Shown: positions 6,011-9,065 of the stretch, piece after piece | Numbering within the stretch: position 1 is the first letter of the stretch | Layout: each line of letters starts with the position of its first letter | Origin: CAZOVB01 sp046541415 | Lineage (GTDB): Bacteria > Planctomycetota > Phycisphaerae > SM23-33 | NCBI GenBank assembly: GCA_046541415.1 | Contig: JBKHDI010000112.1 | Span: 1 to 9,065 of the forward strand | DNA length: 9,065 bases | Direction: 5' to 3' | The notes under the pieces: model-generated | Database searches by the model: none | Seen by the model: only the letters and a program-made list of their open reading frames with translations | What the model was told of the DNA's origin: nothing | Position numbers and translations under genes: made by a program

Positions 6011-8152
6011 CTACTCCTCCGAGAGCTGGGGTTCCTCGTCGCTGCCGCCGGCCTTGATGGCCCGGACGAAACACCACCCCAGGCCGAATACCAGGATCCC
6101 CAGCATCACCGCCATGACCGCATAGGCCGTGGCCGTCATCGTCTCGCTGTGTTTGGCCGTTTTCTCGGCGATGTTGCGGACCAGCACGATCAGTGCCAAG
6201 GCCATGCCCGTGTTCAGTCCGACCGAAAGCGTGCCGAGAATCCCGGCGATGCGCGTGGCGAGGGTGGGCCTTTTGCCTTCACGCTCCGCACGGGCCAACC
6301 GCACCGCACCGATCACCGTGCCGACAAGGCCCAATGCCGTTGCCGATACAATCGCCAGAACAAGCAGCAGCATCGGAACGTCGGTTGCGAGTTGTTCATA
6401 TACCCGGACAATCTCACCTTCGGGGGTCTTCACAAGCTTGCCGTCAGGACTGAGTTGCGTAGATTGATATCCCGTAGCGATGACCACTGTGCCGACCAGG
6501 ATTGAGAGAACGATCCCGGTCGAGGCCGCCAGGGCCCCAATCCGTGCCTGCCTGCTGCTATCCGATGGCTGGGTCAGCAGGGAAGCGGGCTTCTGTCCAC
6601 CCCCGGCCCGCGTGCGGAACAGCGAAAGGATGATCGCCAGAACCGGCGCGGCGACAGCCAGGCCGATCGCCGTGACCGAGAGGTAATTCAAGGAACCGTC
6701 AGCCGCGTACAGGAACCGCGGATTGGCCAGTTTGTCGTACATGTACCAGGCGAACAACGCCGAAAGAATCACCGGAACAAATATGCGGATGTTCCAGTCC
6801 CACCAGGGGCCCAGTTTCCAGTCCGACCGCTCGTTGGCGTGCTCCCGCAGGCGCGGCAGGTGGAAGGTCCAGCCCAGCACGACGCACTCCAGCAGGCCCA
6901 GCAGGGCGATCCCCCAGGGCCCGTTGATGAACCCGTCGACATACTCCAGCCAGTTGAGCCCGCCCTGGCTGCAGTAGACCAGGCCGAGGGCAAAGCCCAC
7001 GAACGTCAGGCCCCAGAGCGTGGCGGTGCGGTTCCAGCCGGTCTTGTCGACCAGCGAGGCCAGGACCGACTCGGTAATCGAAAAGGCCGAGTCGATCCCC
7101 AGCGTAATCAGCGCGAAGAAGAACGCCAGGCCGAACCATGCACTGTGCGGCAGCTGGGCCAGTGAGTAGGGGAAGGCCATAAACGCCAAGCCCACCGTGC
7201 CGTCTCCGATGACGCTGTCGACCGGTACGTTAGCCGCCACGCTCATCGCCCCCAGCGTGGAAAACACCGCGATGCCGGCGATGAAACTCGTCGCCAGGTC
7301 GCCCAGACCGATGATGGCCGCGTTGTTGTTGATGTCGCTCTTGCGGTGCAGGAAACTGGCGTATGTGAGCATGACCCCGAAAGCCAGCGACATCGAGAAG
7401 AACACCTGCCCGAAGGCGAAGACCCACGTGTTGGGCTTGGCCAACTGCGACCACTCGGGGTTCAGGTAATAGGCCAGGCCCTTGACCGCCCCCGGCTGGG
7501 TCAGGCCGTTGAACATCAGAATCATCAGCATCAGCCACGGCAGGGGAACCGTCCAGATCACCACCTTGCCAACCAGTTTGACGCCCTTGACGATGCACAG
7601 CAGCATGAGAATCCAGACAACCGCCAGGCTGGCCGCCAGGTGCGGCTGAATCCCGCCGAGATCCCACGGCTTGGCGCCATCGGCGTCGGTCCACGCGTTG
7701 GCGAAGTCGAACTGGAAGAAATTCTGCGCCCCCTTGCTGGTCGCCGCGAACGGTAACTGGCCCCCGTGCCAGATGATCCCCTCGAGCGAAAACCACAGGT
7801 AGCTCAAACACCAGGCCAGGATCACCGGATAATACGTGATGATCACGAAACCCAGGATGATGCCCCACCAGCCGACCGGCTCCTTCTTGCGGCCGACGCG
7901 TTTGTAGGCCTCCGGGGCGGCCCGCTGGGTCATGTGGCCCAGGGAGAATTCGAGGATCAGAATCGGGATCCCGATCACCAGCATCGCGAATAGGTACGGA
8001 ATCAGAAACGCCCCGCCACCGTAGGCGTAGAGCTTGTAGGGGAAGCCCCACAGGTTGCCCAGCCCCACGGCCGAGCCGATCGCAGCCAGAATGAATCCCG
8101 TCCGTGAACCCCAGTTCTCTCGCTGTTCTTCCAGAAGCGGTGAATCGGCCAT
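6011..8152 (-). CDS. sodium-dependent neurotransmitter:sodium symporter (NSS/SNF) family transporter with C-terminal membrane extension
   Basis: A 713-residue inner-membrane secondary transporter of the LeuT fold, expected to import an amino acid or related amine with Na+. The family signature GSAVGLGNLWGFPY lies at 26-39 in helix 1. Helix 3 has Tyr107-Tyr108, helix 6 has FFSMSLAFG (251-259) and helix 8 has LGIDSAF (351-357), all at LeuT substrate and Na+ site positions. About twelve core helices end near residue 512. After a loop, four further hydrophobic segments follow at about 537-560, 590-618, 632-659 and 672-697, ending in a short acidic tail. Bacterial members are usually about 440-510 residues, so about 200 residues are extra. 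The gate arginine (LeuT Arg30) is Gly36. ATG at 8152 is chosen because GAGG lies 8 nt upstream and the family N-terminus begins here. The frame is open further, to 8908, but that part runs antisense through ssrA and is not protein-like. The gene is monocistronic and divergent from ssrA. The substrate cannot be read from sequence. Confidence 0.95.
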   Translation of the reverse strand: MADSPLLEEQRENWGSRTGFILAAIGSAVGLGNLWGFPYKLYAYGGGAFLIPYLFAMLVIGIPILILEFSLGHMTQRAAPEAYKRVGRKKEPVGWWGIILGFVIITYYPVILAWCLSYLWFSLEGIIWHGGQLPFAATSKGAQNFFQFDFANAWTDADGAKPWDLGGIQPHLAASLAVVWILMLLCIVKGVKLVGKVVIWTVPLPWLMLMILMFNGLTQPGAVKGLAYYLNPEWSQLAKPNTWVFAFGQVFFSMSLAFGVMLTYASFLHRKSDINNNAAIIGLGDLATSFIAGIAVFSTLGAMSVAANVPVDSVIGDGTVGLAFMAFPYSLAQLPHSAWFGLAFFFALITLGIDSAFSITESVLASLVDKTGWNRTATLWGLTFVGFALGLVYCSQGGLNWLEYVDGFINGPWGIALLGLLECVVLGWTFHLPRLREHANERSDWKLGPWWDWNIRIFVPVILSALFAWYMYDKLANPRFLYAADGSLNYLSVTAIGLAVAAPVLAIILSLFRTRAGGGQKPASLLTQPSDSSRQARIGALAASTGIVLSILVGTVVIATGYQSTQLSPDGKLVKTPEGEIVRVYEQLATDVPMLLLVLAIVSATALGLVGTVIGAVRLARAEREGKRPTLATRIAGILGTLSVGLNTGMALALIVLVRNIAEKTAKHSETMTATAYAVMAVMLGILVFGLGWCFVRAIKAGGSDEEPQLSEE

Positions 8153-8207
8153 CTGTCGTCCTCGGTTTTGGCAGGTTCCATCCCGGCCGCTGCCCTCCGA
8201 CCGGTTG

Positions 8208-8273
8208 CCAGGTCGCGTCTCGTCGACACATCTTGCCGCAACCTGGTGCTGCTTACAAGCAGGTTTTGCCTGC
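8208..8273 (-). promoter_or_regulatory. structured 5' leader of the transporter mRNA (hairpins)
   Basis: Read on the minus strand, GCAGG-CAAAA-CCTGC (8259-8273) overlaps CTGCTT-GT-AAGCAG (8249-8262). The two hairpins share bases and cannot form together. They are followed by a 10-bp stem CCAGGTTGCG / CGCGACCTGG (8237-8246 with 8208-8217, one U-G pair) around a 19-nt loop. The set ends 55 nt before the transporter start codon. Overlapping exclusive hairpins are what a switching leader would show, but no known riboswitch class was recognised, and GC-rich DNA yields hairpins by chance. Confidence 0.35.
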
Positions 8274-8422
8274 CGGCGCGCATCAGCAGGCCTTCTGCGC
8301 AGTGACCTTCCGGGCATAGGAACGGCCTCCAACCTGCTGGATGGTACAATCCCCTGCCCGACCGATTCGGCCTGGGGCTGGGCCCTCCGGCCGCCCGCGC
8401 GTCGTTGCGGTCCACAGCCGCC

Positions 8423-8454
8423 CCGGCAGGGGCAGGGACCGGCAGGGGTGGGGG
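8423..8454 (+). repeat. short tandem direct repeat CCGGCAGGGG (period 16) forming a G-quadruplex motif
   Basis: CCGGCAGGGG occurs at 8423-8432 and again at 8439-8448. Together with the next bases it gives four G-runs on the plus strand, GGGG-CA-GGG-ACCGGCA-GGGG-T-GGGGG (8429-8454), with loops of 2, 7 and 1 nt. This meets the usual intramolecular quadruplex rule (runs of at least 3, loops 1-7). It sits about 30 bp upstream of a TATAAT. Confidence 0.7.
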
Positions 8455-8457
8455 AAA

Positions 8458-8507
8458 TTCGAACTCCGCTGTCTTTGCATCGTATAATACGGTAGCTCGA
8501 ACGGTCG
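8458..8507. promoter_or_regulatory. possible back-to-back promoters around TATAAT
   Basis: A perfect TATAAT lies at 8483-8488 on the plus strand, the most AT-rich spot in this region, with only a weak -35 (TTCGAA-like, 18-19 nt spacing). On the minus strand the same spot gives TATACG preceded by TCGACC at 16 nt, a possible transporter promoter with a leader of about 320 nt. The true direction cannot be settled from sequence. Confidence 0.35.
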
Positions 8508-8578
8508 ACGGTCCGGGCCGGGTCACGCGTCGAGGACACCCTGCCGCAGGGCGGGGGGCACACAGCGAAAAGGAACTG

Positions 8579-8607
8579 TTGGCCTGGCCGGCCCGTTCGA
8601 GTATAAC
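8579..8607 (+). promoter_or_regulatory. candidate sigma-70 promoter of ssrA
   Basis: TTGGCC (8579-8584) is followed after a 17-bp spacer by TATAAC (8602-8607), matching the vegetative consensus at four and five of six positions. Transcription would begin near 8614 and give a precursor with about 49 nt ahead of the mature tmRNA, which RNase P would remove. A second -35-like TTGACA at 8631-8636 has no good -10 behind it. Confidence 0.5.
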
Positions 8608-8662
8608 AGGTGGTCTGAGACCCCTGTTGTTTGACATACTGGCTGCGACAGCCAACCCATCC

Positions 8663-9013
8663 GGGGGCGATCTGGTATCGACCGGACGAGTTGAGGTGTC
8701 GGTGGCGTGCCCAGGTTCCAAGGAGGCCTGGTAAAACACCTTGGATACTTTTTACATGCCAACAATGGCTATGCAATGGCTGCTTAATTAGCAACCCGTC
8801 CTCCCTGTCTTGCCCGTGAGATGGGGAAGGGCGCAAATTAGCGGGCTTGCTGGTGCGGTGTCGGACGGTTACCGCACCGGGACATTTGTCGTCCTGGCCA
8901 GCTGCCAACCGTGTCGGTTCGGTAGCCAGCGGCGAGACCCAATAAACCGACTATGCACGTAGAAGCCGCCGCTGAAACGTCACGGGACCGGGGTTCGATT
9001 CCCCGCGCCTCCA
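8663..9013 (+). ncRNA. ssrA: transfer-messenger RNA (tmRNA), one-piece
   Basis: tmRNA rescues ribosomes stalled on broken mRNAs and adds a degradation tag, working with SmpB. The 351-nt gene has the tRNA-like ends: GGGGGCG (8663-8669) pairs with CGCCTCC (9006-9012) in a 7-bp acceptor stem with one G-U, and the T arm is CGGGG-TTCGATT-CCCCG (8989-9005). Typical conserved blocks are GATCTGGTATCGACCGG near the 5' end and ACTATGCACGTAGAAGC, GCTGAAACGTCACGGGAC near the 3' end. The tag frame is at 8758-8787, GCC AAC AAT GGC TAT GCA ATG GCT GCT TAA, giving ANNGYAMAA after the tRNA-borne Ala; a second stop (TAG) follows in a shifted frame. The discriminator A9013 is followed by TTG, so CCA must be added after transcription. 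PK1-type complementary segments CCAGG / CCTGG flank 8711-8730. The gene is not of the permuted two-piece type. Confidence 0.97.
8758..8787 (+). other. tmRNA proteolysis-tag reading frame
   Basis: Nine codons plus TAA encode ANNGYAMAA. The Ala resume codon and the final Ala-Ala match the usual tag form (E. coli ANDENYALAA). The alternative frames give no tag ending in Ala-Ala. The third residue from the end is Met where Leu is common. Confidence 0.85.
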
Positions 9014-9047
9014 TTGAAAAGGCCCGCCCAAAGCGGGCCTTTTCAAT
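9013..9047 (+). terminator. strong bidirectional intrinsic terminator after ssrA
   Basis: A perfect 15-bp inverted repeat, arms 9013-9027 and 9033-9047, with a 5-nt loop CCAAA. The core is AAAAGGCCCGC / GCGGGCCTTTT, so it has a GC-rich stem flanked by A- and T-runs and would work in both directions. Its first base is the discriminator base of the tmRNA, so the tmRNA is trimmed right at the hairpin edge. Confidence 0.88.
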
Positions 9048-9065
9048 AGAGCAGGAGAGCAGTAG

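Larger units (their letters stand above)
8153..8662. other. 510-bp non-coding divergent control region between the transporter and ssrA
   Basis: No gene is supported on either strand. The left half (8153-8340) would be the transcribed leader of the transporter and can form several hairpins. The middle (8423-8454) is G-rich on the plus strand and contains a G-quadruplex motif built on a direct repeat. The right half carries TATAAT at 8483-8488, a perfect palindrome CCCTGC-C-GCAGGG at 8539-8551, a promoter-like TTGGCC/TATAAC pair at 8579-8607, the palindrome GGTCT-G-AGACC at 8612-8622, and a short hairpin just before the mature tmRNA. Confidence 0.6.

Noticed and set aside
8259..8273. Glycine riboswitch before the transporter, suggested by CAGGCAAAA
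   Set aside because: Only this short piece matches. The GGAGAGA-type core and the paired ACTCTCAGG context are absent, and the bases form a simple hairpin.
8153..8908. In-frame 252-residue N-terminal extension of the transporter
   Set aside because: It runs antisense through ssrA and through non-coding control DNA, its composition (Arg, Pro, Gly, Ser rich) is not protein-like, and ATG 8152 has a good ribosome site and starts at the family N-terminus.
1..9065. CRISPR array, insertion sequence, phage genes, toxin-antitoxin pair or defence system
   Set aside because: No spaced repeats, transposase, recombinase, attachment-site duplication next to ssrA, or small paired genes were found. ssrA is a common integration site, but the 3' end is directly followed by its terminator and the window ends 18 bases later.

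Overview
The window is a GC-rich stretch of a Gram-negative (diderm) bacterial chromosome. It holds four protein genes on the minus strand and the tmRNA gene (ssrA) on the plus strand at the right end. An outer-membrane TonB-dependent receptor with a signal peptide and a C-terminal aromatic residue shows there are two membranes. The tmRNA is the one-piece type, and its CCA tail is not encoded. Overall style (high GC, NSS transporter with a WGFPY signature, hybrid kinase) would fit Planctomycetota, for example Phycisphaerae, or a deltaproteobacterial-type lineage. This placement is a low-confidence guess from gene style, not a measured result.

Layout from left to right. Positions 29-50 hold a probable intrinsic terminator for the minus-strand operon. 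Positions 64-5615 hold a compact three-gene operon transcribed right to left: TonB-dependent receptor (5615 to 3534), ABC-type periplasmic substrate-binding protein of the ABC_sub_bind kind (3526 to 2546), and a membrane-bound hybrid histidine kinase (2544 to 64). The gaps are 7 nt and 1 nt, so the three are almost certainly co-transcribed and translationally coupled. Positions 5616-6010 are a non-coding, G-rich (minus strand) intergenic region with several perfect palindromes and a strong hairpin behind the next gene. Positions 6011-8152 encode a sodium-dependent (NSS/SNF, LeuT-fold) transporter with an unusual C-terminal extension of about 200 residues and four predicted membrane helices. 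Positions 8153-8662 are non-coding and carry the divergent control region: a structured leader for the transporter, a canonical G-quadruplex motif, and promoter-like sequences for ssrA. Positions 8663-9013 are ssrA, followed by a strong bidirectional terminator at 9013-9047.

The most interesting unit is the receptor / binding protein / hybrid kinase operon. No ABC permease or ATPase gene is present beside the binding protein. The most economical reading is a trans-envelope sensing relay: the receptor brings a ligand through the outer membrane, the periplasmic protein binds it, and the kinase (periplasmic sensor flanked by two membrane helices, HAMP, HisKA, HATPase, degenerate receiver, intact receiver) reports it. 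The ligand, the Hpt partner and the output regulator are not in the window. Secondary points are the extended NSS transporter that lacks the usual extracellular-gate arginine, and the ssrA tag, read as ANNGYAMAA.
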